A DNA stretch of 64,000 nucleotides, from the NCBI GenBank assembly GCA_017438745.1, contig JAFRUS010000054.1, forward strand, positions 28,546 to 92,545. Direction: 5' to 3'. The notes beneath the pieces are model-generated. The model worked only from the letters and a program-made list of their open reading frames with translations. It was not told where the DNA came from and made no database searches. This document shows positions 8,408 to 18,184 of the stretch, piece after piece; the first letter of the stretch is position 1; each line of letters starts with the position of its first letter. The DNA is from Oscillospiraceae bacterium (GTDB lineage Bacteria > Bacillota > Clostridia > Oscillospirales > Ruminococcaceae). The position numbers were made by a program, and so were the translations under genes.

Positions 8408-10027
8408 ATGAGCAAAACAGGTAAAAAAACACTAACAGCAGTTTTAGCATTCGCGTTAGCTGCCCAGGGCATGATCTGCGGTGTATCACTTAATGATGTA
8501 TCTGCTGCAGAGCAGCCGGCAGTTTCAAGCCGTCCTGCTGACAGTTCACCGGCATTTACTGTTGATGCGGGTGTTTATGAGGCAAATGCAGGAGACACGG
8601 TTAAAGTAAAGATAAAGGCAACTGATATAAAGGAAGCATTCTGCGGAATTGTCGGACGCTTAAATGTTAATACTGATGTTTTCAGTGTGCTGAGTGTGAC
8701 TCCGGGAGATACTGATGATCCTGATAATGAAAATTCAGCAATATATAAAAACACTACAGTCCTCAGTAATAAGACTGGTGAGAACACAGAAAAAGTCTGC
8801 TTCCTTTACAATGATCTCGAAAACATAGAAGAGGATACTGTTTTTGTAACTCTGGAACTTAAGATCAATGATAATGTAAAGGACGGAACTTATGCGATTC
8901 CTTTCATCGATCCTAAAGGCGAAACAATGGGGGTGCAGTACAACGGAGAAGACGAAAACGGATTCTGTATAGATGATCTGGATCCTGATTTTCTGGGTGC
9001 ACTGATAAAAGTCGGTGAAGGGTCGGAAGAAACAATAATGCCTGAGCCTGTTGAAGAAGAATACTATAATGGAAATGAAGCTGAAAACACCGGAAATCAG
9101 GCAACAGTACGTGAATATACAAATGAAGAAACAGGTCAGCCGGTAACAGCATTTGGTGATCCTGCGGCATTTACTGTTGATGCAGGTGTTTATGAGGCAA
9201 ACGCAGGAGATACAGTTAAGTTGAAGATCAGGACAACGGATGTAAAGGAAGCCTATAATTCAGTACTTGGTTTTCTTGAAGTTGATACCGACAAATTCAC
9301 TGTACTGAATGTAACGGCAGGAGATACTGATGATCCGGATAATGAAAATTCCAGAGTGTACAGAAATTCTTCAGTATCAAGTTATATGTCAGATGAGAAA
9401 ACAGAAATTGTATCCTGCCTTTTCTGCGATATCGCGAACTTAAATGAAGGTGCTGTAATTGCAACTGTGGAACTTAAGTTAAATGATGATATAAATGACG
9501 GAAACTATGCAATACCGTTCAGTGTTCGTGGAGAAGGTTCAGTGGCCAATCAGATCATCACCGAAGATGGCGGAATGATCCAGGTCAGAATTCTGGACCC
9601 TGAATTTCACGGTGCACTTATAATAGTAAGCAGCGTTTCAGAAGAAACAGAACCGGAAAACGAAGTGACAGCACCGGCAGAAGATACGGAAAAACCGTCT
9701 CCGTCTGAAGAAGGTGCATCACAGACAGAAGCTCCTGATAATGGTGATGCTCAGAACAGCGAGAAACCAGTTGAGCCTGAGAAACCAGTTGAGCCTGAGA
9801 AACCAGTTGAGCCTGAGAAACCGGTTAAGCCTGAGAAGCCAGTTAAACCTGAGAAGCCTGTCAAGCCTGAGAAACCTGTACCGGGACATCATCATGATCA
9901 TCATCATGGCTTCGGACCACATCACGAACCAGGCCGCAGACATGAAAATCCGGTTGGTAAAAAAGCAGCCGAAGATATCTCGAATGCAATTTCAGAGATT
10001 GTAAGATTTATTGTTTCATTATTCTAA
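8408..10027 (+). CDS. secreted protein with two cohesin-like domains, PEKPV repeats and His-rich tail
   Basis: 539 residues from the ATG at 8408 (AAAGGA upstream); an earlier in-frame ATG at 8336 lacks a ribosome-binding site. A signal peptide (1-~34, ends VSAAEQ) precedes cohesin-like domain 1 (~49-205, FTVDAGVYEANAGDTVKVKI). An acidic linker with TGQPVTA leads to cohesin-like domain 2 (~254-410). Then come a Glu/Pro linker, six PEKPV repeats (~451-490), a His-rich run (GHHHDHHHGFGPHH) and a conserved C-terminal amphipathic helix ending FIVSLF. There is no LPXTG motif. It resembles a small scaffoldin carrying two dockerin partners. The closest relative is the protein at 19847-21475. Cohesin-dockerin pairing within the island is inferred. 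Confidence 0.75.
   Translation: MSKTGKKTLTAVLAFALAAQGMICGVSLNDVSAAEQPAVSSRPADSSPAFTVDAGVYEANAGDTVKVKIKATDIKEAFCGIVGRLNVNTDVFSVLSVTPGDTDDPDNENSAIYKNTTVLSNKTGENTEKVCFLYNDLENIEEDTVFVTLELKINDNVKDGTYAIPFIDPKGETMGVQYNGEDENGFCIDDLDPDFLGALIKVGEGSEETIMPEPVEEEYYNGNEAENTGNQATVREYTNEETGQPVTAFGDPAAFTVDAGVYEANAGDTVKLKIRTTDVKEAYNSVLGFLEVDTDKFTVLNVTAGDTDDPDNENSRVYRNSSVSSYMSDEKTEIVSCLFCDIANLNEGAVIATVELKLNDDINDGNYAIPFSVRGEGSVANQIITEDGGMIQVRILDPEFHGALIIVSSVSEETEPENEVTAPAEDTEKPSPSEEGASQTEAPDNGDAQNSEKPVEPEKPVEPEKPVEPEKPVKPEKPVKPEKPVKPEKPVPGHHHDHHHGFGPHHEPGRRHENPVGKKAAEDISNAISEIVRFIVSLF
9761..9878 (+). repeat. 18-bp coding tandem repeat (PEKPVE/PEKPVK)
   Basis: About six and a half copies of an 18-bp unit (GAGAAACCAGTTGAGCCT and variants) encode a Pro-Glu-Lys-Pro-Val linker. 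The first three copies are nearly identical (Glu type) and the later three encode Lys. This suggests recent unit expansion. Confidence 0.95.
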
Positions 10028-10097
10028 GGAAACATTGATTAAACCGGAAATGCGGCTTTGCCGTATTCCCGCAGGGGAGAACGCGGGGCTTCACTAA
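10024..10097 (+). repeat. MITE-like dispersed repeat, partial copy
   Basis: It begins CTAAGGAAACATTGATTAAA and continues with a CGGAAATGCGGCTTTGCCG hairpin. This matches the left part of the complete element at 31260-31375. The stop codon of the preceding gene (TAA, 10025-10027) lies inside the first bases of the repeat. Confidence 0.6.
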
Positions 10098-10168
10098 CAA
10101 GATTATGTGATGGTAATCCATATACTGTCGAAGAAATATTTGCTGAATGTGAATAAGAAAAAATACAG

Positions 10169-10215
10169 CACCATCGGGCCGGTAATAAAACCGGTCCAGT
10201 GGTGTTGTTTTCTTT
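10169..10215 (+). terminator. terminator after the first bivalent cohesin gene
   Basis: CACCATCGGGCCGGT (10169-10183) pairs with ACCGGTCCAGTGGTG (10190-10204), followed by a T-rich run. Confidence 0.75.
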
Positions 10216-10285
10216 TGTACTGGAAAAAACAGGCTGCGAATAGTAACTTTCAGACGGTCAGATATTGCGTTTTTGTTGTAACTTA

Positions 10286-10314
10286 TTGATTATAGTGACT
10301 GCTCATGATATAAT
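10286..10314 (+). promoter_or_regulatory. sigma-A promoter of the LRR/dockerin gene
   Basis: TTGATT (10286-10291) and TATAAT (10309-10314) have a 17-bp spacer. A perfect 8-bp inverted repeat, GACAGGTT (10346-10353) and AACCTGTC (10368-10375), lies in the leader. It could be an RNA hairpin or an operator. Confidence 0.6.
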
Positions 10315-10413
10315 ATATGGTATTAATAATTCATATTAAACATAAGACAGGTTATGAATTTGTACTAAACCTGTCCGAAAAGCATATTTCAACAAGGAAA
10401 AGAGGTAACAGGA

Positions 10414-13400
10414 TTGGAGAAGAAAAGTTTGAAACGAATCACTGCTGCAGTTACAGCACTTATCATGACTGCCGGAATGACATTCCCGGCTTTTGCGGAA
10501 GAACAGGCAGAGACGCTTACAGCGTCTGTACCTGAAGGACAGGAAGAAAAAATAACAGAGTCTGAGACGGATGACGGATTATCGGCGTCATGCGGTGTGG
10601 CTGCAATGTGGAAATATGATCCGGAAACCAAAACTCTGACTGTAAGCGGAAGCGGTAATGCAGAAAATCTGCATTACAATACACATCCGGTATGGATCGA
10701 CGAAGTGGAAACTGTGATAGTTGAAGACGACATAGGTGTGATAGGAGCGGGCTTTTTTGAAGGATGCAAAAAATTAAAAAATGTTACTCTTGCGAAAAGT
10801 GTAGGAACGATCGACGGAGCTTTCCGTAACTGTACCAGCCTTAAAAGCATAACTTTACCGGACAGGATCAGGTCACTTACCGGCGGAACTTTTTCCGGAT
10901 GTTCAGCACTTGAAGAAGTACATATCGGTGAAAACATGGTGTATCTGGGTATTGATGCAGGTCCTGAGGGAAGAGGCGAATTCAGTGGCTGCGTATCACT
11001 TAAGAGTATTGAACTTCCGAAATCTCTTTTGTATATCAGACGCGATACATTTAACGGATGCAAAGAATTAAAGGAAGTCATTCTGCATTCCTATAAATGT
11101 GAAATAGAAGACAGTGCATTTGATAACTGCGATCCGTCGCTCCTTATAAAAGGCTTCAATGACACTCCTGCAGAGGAATTTGCAGATAAGCACGGATTTA
11201 AATTTGAAGGAACAGAAAAACCGGAGATTGAAGAAGAACCTGAGGAAGAAGATTATTATGAGGAATATTATCCGATATCAGAATATTCTGATCCGGACGG
11301 TGAAAATAAATCATCTGATGAAGCAGAGTGGAAATTTGATGAGGAAACCAAAACTCTGACTGTAAGCGGAACCGGTGCAGCTGAATTATCAGTTTACGCT
11401 TCTAATCCGGGCTGGAAAGAAAAAGTTGAAACAGCTGTAATTGAAAACGGAGTAACCGGTATAGGAGAGGGCTTTTTCGGAGGATGTAAAAATCTGAAAA
11501 GTGTCAGCATTCCGGACAGCGTTATTTGTATCGATGGTGCTTTTTATGACTGTACCAGCCTTAAAACGATCACTTTACCTGATAGTATTGATTCACTTTA
11601 CCAGGACACATTTGCTGGATGTACTGCACTTGAAGAGATACATCTCGGAAATCAGATGCAGGTTTTAGGATATGGGATAAGTTTAGGCGAATTCAACGGC
11701 TGTACATCACTTGAGCGTATCAATCTGCCTGACAGTCTCCGTTCGATCACAAGTGGTACATTTAACGGCTGTACTTCTTTAAAAGAAATAGCGATACCTG
11801 ATCATGTTGAGTCAATTGACGAAGGGGTGTTTAAGGACTGCACATCTCTTGCAGAAGTTACGCTTGGTTCAGGAGTACGTTATATACACAGTGATGCCTT
11901 TAAAAACTGTGAATCGCTTGAAAAAATAGTGATTCCGGAAAAGGTGCGCTCGATAGATGAAAAAGCTTTCGCCGGCTGTAAAAAATTAAAGGAAGTAACG
12001 GTACTGTCCGAAGAATGCATTATAGAGGATAACTCGTTTGAAGGCTGTGATCCGTCTCTCGTTATAAAGGCGTATAAGGGCAGTAAGGCAGAGAAATATG
12101 CTGAAAGAAATGGTTTCACATTTGAAGCTGTTCAGAAAAAAGTGCCGACTGAAGAAGAACGCAAGGAAGCTGAACGTAAGCAGGCTGAAGAGGAAAAGGA
12201 ACGAGAGGAAGCCGCACTTAAGAGGGAAGCTGAAGAAAAGGAACAGCAGAAGGCGAAACTCATAGAATCTCTGACAAACGAAGGCATGCGCGGCGATATA
12301 AACGGTGACGGCATAATAAACGTGTTCGACGTTATGAGATACAAGAAGACAATCATAAACGGTAACGGAATTGATCCGTCAGGAAGCACTGATATAAACA
12401 GAGACGGAGCGATAGACGAAAGCGATGTTTCCGCGGTCATGAATGATGCTCTCGGAAAGTCAGTACTCTGGTCATACGGAACGATGCCGAAGATGGAAAG
12501 CAGCACGGTTTCCGCTAATCTTGAAAGTATGTTCAGAGCTGAAATGCTGGGCTTGAAATATTCAGATGCGAAAAAACTTGTTTCAGATGATGACGTATCC
12601 GGACAGTTTAAAAAGCTCATTTCAGGTGATACGGATATTATTTTCACAGACTCTGTTACGGAAGAACAGCAGAAGGCTGCATCTGAAGCGGGGGTAAAAC
12701 TGAACATCGTTCAGGCAGCAAAAGCAGGACTTGTTTTTATCGTAAACAAAAGCAACCCGGTGGATTCGCTGACCAGTGAACAGATAAAAGACATTTACTC
12801 CGGAAAGATAACCAACTGGAAAGATGTCGGCGGAAATGATGAAGTAATTGTTGCTTTCCAGAGAAACGATAATTCAAACAGTCAGAGATTTATTAAAAAA
12901 TGGATGGGCGAAAGAAATCTTGCAGAACCGCTGAAGATCCGCGACGTGAATTCAGAGTATAAAAATCTGGAAAATGCGATCGGTTTCGCCTGCTATTCAA
13001 ATGCAGCACAGATGGGTGAAGATTCATCCGATATAAAATACATTGCAGTTGACGGGGTAAAGCCGTCTGCCGAAACCATGAACGACGGAACTTATCCGGT
13101 TTTAACAGGCATATCAGCTGTATATACAGATAAGGCATCACAGAAAACCAGAGATTTTGCGGGATGGGCATTGTCTGCGGAAGGACAGAAAGCAGTTTCA
13201 GACAGTGGCTGTATTCCTGTAAAAAAGACTGAACAGTCTGTAAAAAACAAGCTTTATACAGCCAAGGGAACCGGTAAGGAAAAGCCGGCAGATCTGAAAC
13301 CGGACTGGAATGGAACTAATATATTTTTGTACGAGAAAGACGGCGGTCAGAAATTATCATGGAAAGACGGAATGCCGAAAAGTGAATGCGAACTTGGCTT

Positions 13401-15252
13401 CATTAAAGACAAGTCTGTAGAAGATAAGATCAATGCTGATATTCGTAAAGTTTTGTTCGGCGACAGGGATAATCTTCCGGGTGAATGGAAGATGAAGGTT
13501 GAGATATACAATGCCTATATGAATATAACTTTCAGTAAAACCGGTTGCGATAAAGAAACCGTTAGCCTGATCTACGACCTGAGGGACGGAAAGAAACTTG
13601 AAAAATTATCCGATCTTTTCTATAAGGATTCAGATTTTCTTCCGCTGCTGAACAGGCTGCTCGAAAGGGAGGCAGCAAAGAACGATCGTGATATCTTTGC
13701 AACAGATTTTTTCGGACTGTCCGATGATATTACACAGTTTGATTTCAACAGCATAACTCTTGGCGAGAACAATCCTTATACGGCAGGAGTTATTAGTCTG
13801 CCGCTGCAGGATACCTGGACTCGTCAGCTGATGGGAGAGCTGGTCATAAGTGAACACTTTAACAGCCGTGATTTTTTTGAAGAAGATTTTTCTTACAAGC
13901 AAGCAGTGAGACTAACGGAATGGGACACAAATGAGTGGATAGAAGATTATTCATATGGCAGTGACGGAAAACTGCACTACGATTTCATGTCCTTCCGTCA
14001 TACGCCTGACGAGATCAAAGAAAGAAACCGTGCCTGTGATCTGGTGTATGAAAAATTATGTGATCTGTATTTAAAGGAATTTCCTGATGCAGCCGGAAAA
14101 CTCAGAATTGACAAAAATGTATTTACAGAGAATGTTGATGCGCAGCTCATTATGTCGTCAGTCAATGCGTACAGGTCGTATATAGCGTTTGAAGGAGAGT
14201 ATCCACGCAGGTATTACTGTCTGGACCATGATACCCTGGAGCCGCTCAGCGTATCTGATATACTGGGGAAAAAATTTGAAGCATACGATAATAAATACTA
14301 TATTGACATAATTGATTTTAATAAAGGAACAGCAGAATTGTGTCCTTACGTAAAAACCGGAGAAGATTATTCCCGGGAAACGCATAACATCAGTCTTGAT
14401 GATTTAAACATGAAATACATTTACGCAGATGATGCGTATGTCACTGAGTTTACAAGAACAAAACACGGTGTCGTTGATTCTGAAAATGCTCTTGTTTATC
14501 CGGAATCCTATATTGTTAAACATGATCCGGAGAAAAAAGGTGAACCGGTTCAGAAAGGATACAGAGTCGAGATCAGAAAATTCACGAAATTTTTCGGGAA
14601 AACATGGTACGAATGCTGGAATGCTGAAAGCGGTGATTACTGCGGCTGGATAGCTGAAGATAATATCGCCGTGCAGTATACTGAAGATGAAAATAAATTA
14701 AAATTCACCTCATTTGAAGAGACTCCGATACGAGGCAGAATTTTAAGTGCATCGGACAGAATTATAGCTCAGGAACAGCCGCAGGATGTTATATGCTATA
14801 CAAATGAGTCAGTAATGAATGCAGATTCAGAACTGGAAGGATCTGTAGTGCCTCTGGACGATCGTTACGTGAATGCCAGAAACAAATGTCTGTCTCATGG
14901 AAAGTGGCTTTATGAATGCTGGTCAGGTTTAGATTACGTTGGCTGGGTAGAAATGCATGATTTTGAAATGTATGAAAAAAGTCTGGCCGACCATAATAAT
15001 TATCCGGAAAAACTGGACAGTGAGCGCACAGGTACTGTTCCGGGAGAGAAATATAACGGCATAGAATTTTATGCGCCGAAATATATCGTTGAAGATTCAC
15101 TCATCAACAGATCAGCAGGCGTGGTTACAGAGGATATAAAAATCAAAACAAATAAACGCTGCGAGTTCCACGGCGAATGGTGGTATGAATGTGTGTCTGC
15201 AAACGGCGCATATTTAGGCTGGGTAAACGGCGATCTTATCGAATTTGAATAA
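10414..15252 (+). CDS. 1612-residue secreted LRR / dockerin / PstS-like / SH3-like protein
   Basis: The start is a TTG at 10414 with AGAGG upstream. Layout: signal peptide (1-~28); two blocks of BspA-type (LRR_5) repeats (~60-265 and ~305-570, for example FNGCTSLKEIAIPDHVESI); a highly charged coiled-coil-like stretch (~572-622). A two-loop dockerin follows (~626-685, GDINGDGIINVFDVMRYKK and DINRDGAIDESD), then a PstS-like substrate-binding domain (~690-935, IYSGKITNWKDVGGNDE), a DUF3298-like region (~950-1230) and three SH3-like repeats (~1355-1425, ~1456-1515, ~1546-1612) with the WYECW...GWI signature. The phosphate-loop-like motif GSTSAIP of the paralogs is replaced by SSTVSAN, so ligand binding may be lost. 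It is the largest member of a five-gene family here. Function is unknown; adhesion or assembly at the cell surface is plausible. Confidence 0.8.
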   Translation: MEKKSLKRITAAVTALIMTAGMTFPAFAEEQAETLTASVPEGQEEKITESETDDGLSASCGVAAMWKYDPETKTLTVSGSGNAENLHYNTHPVWIDEVETVIVEDDIGVIGAGFFEGCKKLKNVTLAKSVGTIDGAFRNCTSLKSITLPDRIRSLTGGTFSGCSALEEVHIGENMVYLGIDAGPEGRGEFSGCVSLKSIELPKSLLYIRRDTFNGCKELKEVILHSYKCEIEDSAFDNCDPSLLIKGFNDTPAEEFADKHGFKFEGTEKPEIEEEPEEEDYYEEYYPISEYSDPDGENKSSDEAEWKFDEETKTLTVSGTGAAELSVYASNPGWKEKVETAVIENGVTGIGEGFFGGCKNLKSVSIPDSVICIDGAFYDCTSLKTITLPDSIDSLYQDTFAGCTALEEIHLGNQMQVLGYGISLGEFNGCTSLERINLPDSLRSITSGTFNGCTSLKEIAIPDHVESIDEGVFKDCTSLAEVTLGSGVRYIHSDAFKNCESLEKIVIPEKVRSIDEKAFAGCKKLKEVTVLSEECIIEDNSFEGCDPSLVIKAYKGSKAEKYAERNGFTFEAVQKKVPTEEERKEAERKQAEEEKEREEAALKREAEEKEQQKAKLIESLTNEGMRGDINGDGIINVFDVMRYKKTIINGNGIDPSGSTDINRDGAIDESDVSAVMNDALGKSVLWSYGTMPKMESSTVSANLESMFRAEMLGLKYSDAKKLVSDDDVSGQFKKLISGDTDIIFTDSVTEEQQKAASEAGVKLNIVQAAKAGLVFIVNKSNPVDSLTSEQIKDIYSGKITNWKDVGGNDEVIVAFQRNDNSNSQRFIKKWMGERNLAEPLKIRDVNSEYKNLENAIGFACYSNAAQMGEDSSDIKYIAVDGVKPSAETMNDGTYPVLTGISAVYTDKASQKTRDFAGWALSAEGQKAVSDSGCIPVKKTEQSVKNKLYTAKGTGKEKPADLKPDWNGTNIFLYEKDGGQKLSWKDGMPKSECELGFIKDKSVEDKINADIRKVLFGDRDNLPGEWKMKVEIYNAYMNITFSKTGCDKETVSLIYDLRDGKKLEKLSDLFYKDSDFLPLLNRLLEREAAKNDRDIFATDFFGLSDDITQFDFNSITLGENNPYTAGVISLPLQDTWTRQLMGELVISEHFNSRDFFEEDFSYKQAVRLTEWDTNEWIEDYSYGSDGKLHYDFMSFRHTPDEIKERNRACDLVYEKLCDLYLKEFPDAAGKLRIDKNVFTENVDAQLIMSSVNAYRSYIAFEGEYPRRYYCLDHDTLEPLSVSDILGKKFEAYDNKYYIDIIDFNKGTAELCPYVKTGEDYSRETHNISLDDLNMKYIYADDAYVTEFTRTKHGVVDSENALVYPESYIVKHDPEKKGEPVQKGYRVEIRKFTKFFGKTWYECWNAESGDYCGWIAEDNIAVQYTEDENKLKFTSFEETPIRGRILSASDRIIAQEQPQDVICYTNESVMNADSELEGSVVPLDDRYVNARNKCLSHGKWLYECWSGLDYVGWVEMHDFEMYEKSLADHNNYPEKLDSERTGTVPGEKYNGIEFYAPKYIVEDSLINRSAGVVTEDIKIKTNKRCEFHGEWWYECVSANGAYLGWVNGDLIEFE

Positions 15253-15272
15253 GCGGTAATACCGCAATACGT

Positions 15273-15317
15273 ATTACACCTTCATCCGTAAATATACGGG
15301 TGAGGGTGTAATTTTAT
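15273..15317 (+). terminator. terminator of the LRR/dockerin gene
   Basis: A 17-bp near-perfect stem (ATTACACCTTCATCCGT / ACGGGTGAGGGTGTAAT) is followed by TTTTAT. Confidence 0.88.
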
Positions 15318-15345
15318 GATATTAAAAAAATTTATTTTGAATCCC

Positions 15346-15384
15346 TGTAACCTTTTTGAATGTTTCGGGTCTGTATAGATGAAG
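15346..15384 (+). promoter_or_regulatory. candidate alternative-sigma promoter, class 2 copy A
   Basis: TGTAACC (15346-15352), 18 bp, then CTGTATAGATGAAG (15371-15384). The same arrangement with the same spacing is at 18185-18223. The downstream block shares CTGTATAGATG with the class 1 copy at 8284. No good sigma-A promoter was found in this gap. Confidence 0.5.
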
Positions 15385-15441
15385 AGAAAATCTTCCGGAT
15401 GAAAAATCTAAAATTATAGTAATAACCGGGGAGAGGATACT

Positions 15442-18000
15442 ATGAAAAAATCTGAAAAAACAAAACGTATTATCGCAGGAGTATTTTCGGCAATGTTAGC
15501 ATTTAACTGTCTGTCAGCAGGAGGAGTGAAAACTTTTGCTGCCGATGCTGATTTTGCAGAAGAACGGACTGCTGAAGAGATCATAAAGGAACTCGAAGAA
15601 AAGGGAATGCACGGTGACATAAACGCTGACGGAACTATCAATGTACTCGATGTTATCCGCTATAAACAGGTTTTCCTTGCAAAAGAAACAGTGGCTGATG
15701 AACAGTTATACCATGCAGATGCAAACGGCGACGGAGTTATAAACAGTGCTGATTTTATCGCTGTTATAAAAGACATACTCGGAGAATCAGTGATCTGGTC
15801 ATATCAGAGAATGCCGAAGATGGACGGTTCAACATCTGCAATACCGCTTGAAGCAGGATTCAAGTCAAAGATGCTTGGCATTAACTACAACGATGCGAAG
15901 AAGATAGTTAAACATCATAAAACACATGAATCTTTCAGCATGCTTCTTTCAGGTGAAAACGACATGATTTTTACTGTTCCGATTTCAGAGGAACAGAAGA
16001 AGGCGGCCGAAGAAGCGGGAAGAGAGCTTACATTTGTTCCGGTAGCCAAGGAAGGTTTCGTATTTGTTGTAAACAGGAACAATCCGGTCGAATCACTGAC
16101 CATGGATCAGATAAGGGATATCTATTCGGGCAAGATAACAAACTGGAAGGAAGTCGGCGGAAACGACGAAAAGATCATTCCTTATCAGAGAAACAAGGAT
16201 TCAGGCAGCCAGAATTATATGACAGAATTCATGGAAGGCTACGATCTGATGGATCCTCCGAAGGATTACGTTCTCGTTTCAATGGGCGGTCTTATGGACG
16301 GACTTGCAGTTTACGACAATGCGGAAAACGCTATCGGTTATTCAGTATATTCATATGCGGCACAGATATACGAAAACTCTTCTGACGTGAAGTTTATCGC
16401 AGTTGACGGTGTAAAGCCGACAAGAGAGACTATGGCTGACGGTACCTATCCACTCCTCAGCAGCACCTATATCGTTTATACCGACAAGGCAACGCAGAGC
16501 ACACGCAGTTTTGCAAAATGGGCTGTATCTGATGAAGGACAGAGATGTGTGCTTGAAAGCGGATATGTTCCCGTAAATGATATGGAATACCCGGAATCAT
16601 ATCTGCCGTATAATGAGACTGGAACCGGAAAGGAAAAGCCGGTAGACTATAAACCGGATCGTAATTATTCCGGGTTTGAAGAAAGGTTATCATCGGTTTA
16701 TGATAACAGACGAGATCTTATTGATTTCCTTAAGGACAAGGAATTCCAGAGTGAGATCAACCGTGAAATAGAAAAGGTGTACAGCGAAGCCGGAAATGCT
16801 GATGTTCAGGCAGATGTAACGATTATAAACGGTTATATGAATATCTGTTTTACTGCAGTGAAAAACAGATATATGCTTAGTCACGGTTATCAGCATGAGA
16901 CTTATTCGTTCTATAAGAACCTGAATTATGATCTGAAAAACAAGAAAAAAATCGAGAACTTCTCCGATCTCTTCTACAGCGGTGAAGAATATACAGAAGA
17001 TATAAACAAGGTGCTCACTCACGATATAAGCATTCACTCTTCATATTTGCAGAAAAGCGATTTTATCGGGCTGCTCGGAAAAGTTGACAGTTTCAGTCTG
17101 AATAAGGTATTCTTCTCTGAAGATGACCCGTATTTTACTGATGCTACAGATGTGACATTCAGGGACGATATGCTTTTTGATAAAATGGTCATCGGTGAAT
17201 ACTGCGACAATCAGCAGTTCCTTGATATTACTGAAACTCCATATGAACGTAAGCATAATGAATGGATCTTTGAAACCGTCTTGGGTGAGGACGGCGAGTA
17301 TCATGATACAGTAGCCGGATCACGTTTCCATACTGCGGATGAGGTCGCTAAACTTAATGAAGTGTACGGAAAAGTTTTTGAAGATGCATTAAAACGCCGT
17401 GATGAAGAATGTAAAAATCTCTATAATGAAAATTATACACCAAGAGTGATAATCTCATACTATCCTTCGACAGAACTTGGTCTTAATGTGCTGTATGTTG
17501 ATTACGGAAAAATCGACGGCCCGTCTACCACACTTAATATGTATGATCCGGAGACCGGTGAAAGAATATATCTGTCTGATATTTTCGGTAAAAATTTTGC
17601 AATTCCGGATGATGAAAGAAGCTATCCGTATGAAATAGATATGTATAACGGTGAGCTTGTCAATCTTCTGAAAGATGAGAAAGTTTCATTTGATCCTGCA
17701 GATGTAAACACGAAATACATAATACCGGAAGATGAAAAGGTAACGGTTTATGAAATGGAGGAACCGGCTGCCGGTATCGTTTCCGGCTATAATGAGTACA
17801 CAGACAATACTTACGGTTACGCTTCATCCTACATCCTCGAAGGCGGTCCGAAGAAGACTCAGTGGCATATTGAAGGAAACTGGAACATCGTCGCCAAAAA
17901 GAAATGCTTCTCACACGGAACGTTCTGGTACGAATGCTGGGATGCAGATGACGGCGATTACTACGGATGGATTAAATCGTATGATCTGGATTTTAAATAA
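15442..18000 (+). CDS. secreted dockerin / PstS-like / SH3-like protein (852 aa)
   Basis: A signal peptide (1-~34, ends TFAADA) is followed by an N-terminal dockerin (~57-113; loops DINADGTINVLD and DANGDGVINSAD). Next is a PstS-like domain (~118-378: MDGSTSAIPLEAGF, IYSGKITNWKEVGGNDEK, DSGSQNYMTEFMEG), then a DUF3298-like region (~415-640, NYDLKNKKKIENFSDLF) and one C-terminal SH3-like repeat (FWYECWDADDGDYYGWIK). The start ATG has GGGGAGAGG upstream. The gene has its own promoter-like block and a terminator. In the PstS family the conserved loops bind phosphate; whether this protein does is not shown. The order dockerin then binding domain is unusual. The partner is probably one of the cohesin-like domains in the island. 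Confidence 0.8.
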   Translation: MKKSEKTKRIIAGVFSAMLAFNCLSAGGVKTFAADADFAEERTAEEIIKELEEKGMHGDINADGTINVLDVIRYKQVFLAKETVADEQLYHADANGDGVINSADFIAVIKDILGESVIWSYQRMPKMDGSTSAIPLEAGFKSKMLGINYNDAKKIVKHHKTHESFSMLLSGENDMIFTVPISEEQKKAAEEAGRELTFVPVAKEGFVFVVNRNNPVESLTMDQIRDIYSGKITNWKEVGGNDEKIIPYQRNKDSGSQNYMTEFMEGYDLMDPPKDYVLVSMGGLMDGLAVYDNAENAIGYSVYSYAAQIYENSSDVKFIAVDGVKPTRETMADGTYPLLSSTYIVYTDKATQSTRSFAKWAVSDEGQRCVLESGYVPVNDMEYPESYLPYNETGTGKEKPVDYKPDRNYSGFEERLSSVYDNRRDLIDFLKDKEFQSEINREIEKVYSEAGNADVQADVTIINGYMNICFTAVKNRYMLSHGYQHETYSFYKNLNYDLKNKKKIENFSDLFYSGEEYTEDINKVLTHDISIHSSYLQKSDFIGLLGKVDSFSLNKVFFSEDDPYFTDATDVTFRDDMLFDKMVIGEYCDNQQFLDITETPYERKHNEWIFETVLGEDGEYHDTVAGSRFHTADEVAKLNEVYGKVFEDALKRRDEECKNLYNENYTPRVIISYYPSTELGLNVLYVDYGKIDGPSTTLNMYDPETGERIYLSDIFGKNFAIPDDERSYPYEIDMYNGELVNLLKDEKVSFDPADVNTKYIIPEDEKVTVYEMEEPAAGIVSGYNEYTDNTYGYASSYILEGGPKKTQWHIEGNWNIVAKKKCFSHGTFWYECWDADDGDYYGWIKSYDLDFK

Positions 18001-18060
18001 AAATGTACAGCCGTGGCCGGCTGTACTATAGAATTACCGGCAGCATTACTGCCGGTAACA

Positions 18061-18097
18061 AAAAATGAGCTGTACATGAAGTGCAGCTCATTTTTTT
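18061..18097 (+). terminator. terminator after the 852-aa dockerin gene
   Basis: AAAAATGAGCTG pairs with CAGCTCATTTTT, followed by further T bases. Two additional GC-rich hairpins (18004-18026 and 18033-18058) precede it. Confidence 0.85.
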
Positions 18098-18184
18098 GAT
18101 TGTGCCGAAGGCACTACAATTTTATGCGAAGTAGTGGCCACCGCAATCTAATTTTTCTGCCGGTAATTTTTTTTGAAAAAATCC

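Noticed and set aside
9761..9878. Regular 18-bp repeats as a possible CRISPR-like array
   Set aside because: They are in frame inside a secreted protein and encode a PEKPV linker; there are no spacers.
7700..10027. Sortase LPXTG anchor on the cohesin proteins
   Set aside because: No LPXTG-span-basic-tail signal occurs in any of the three cohesin-like proteins.
10107..10289. 60-codon ORF after the first cohesin gene
   Set aside because: It runs through the terminator hairpin and has no ribosome-binding site.
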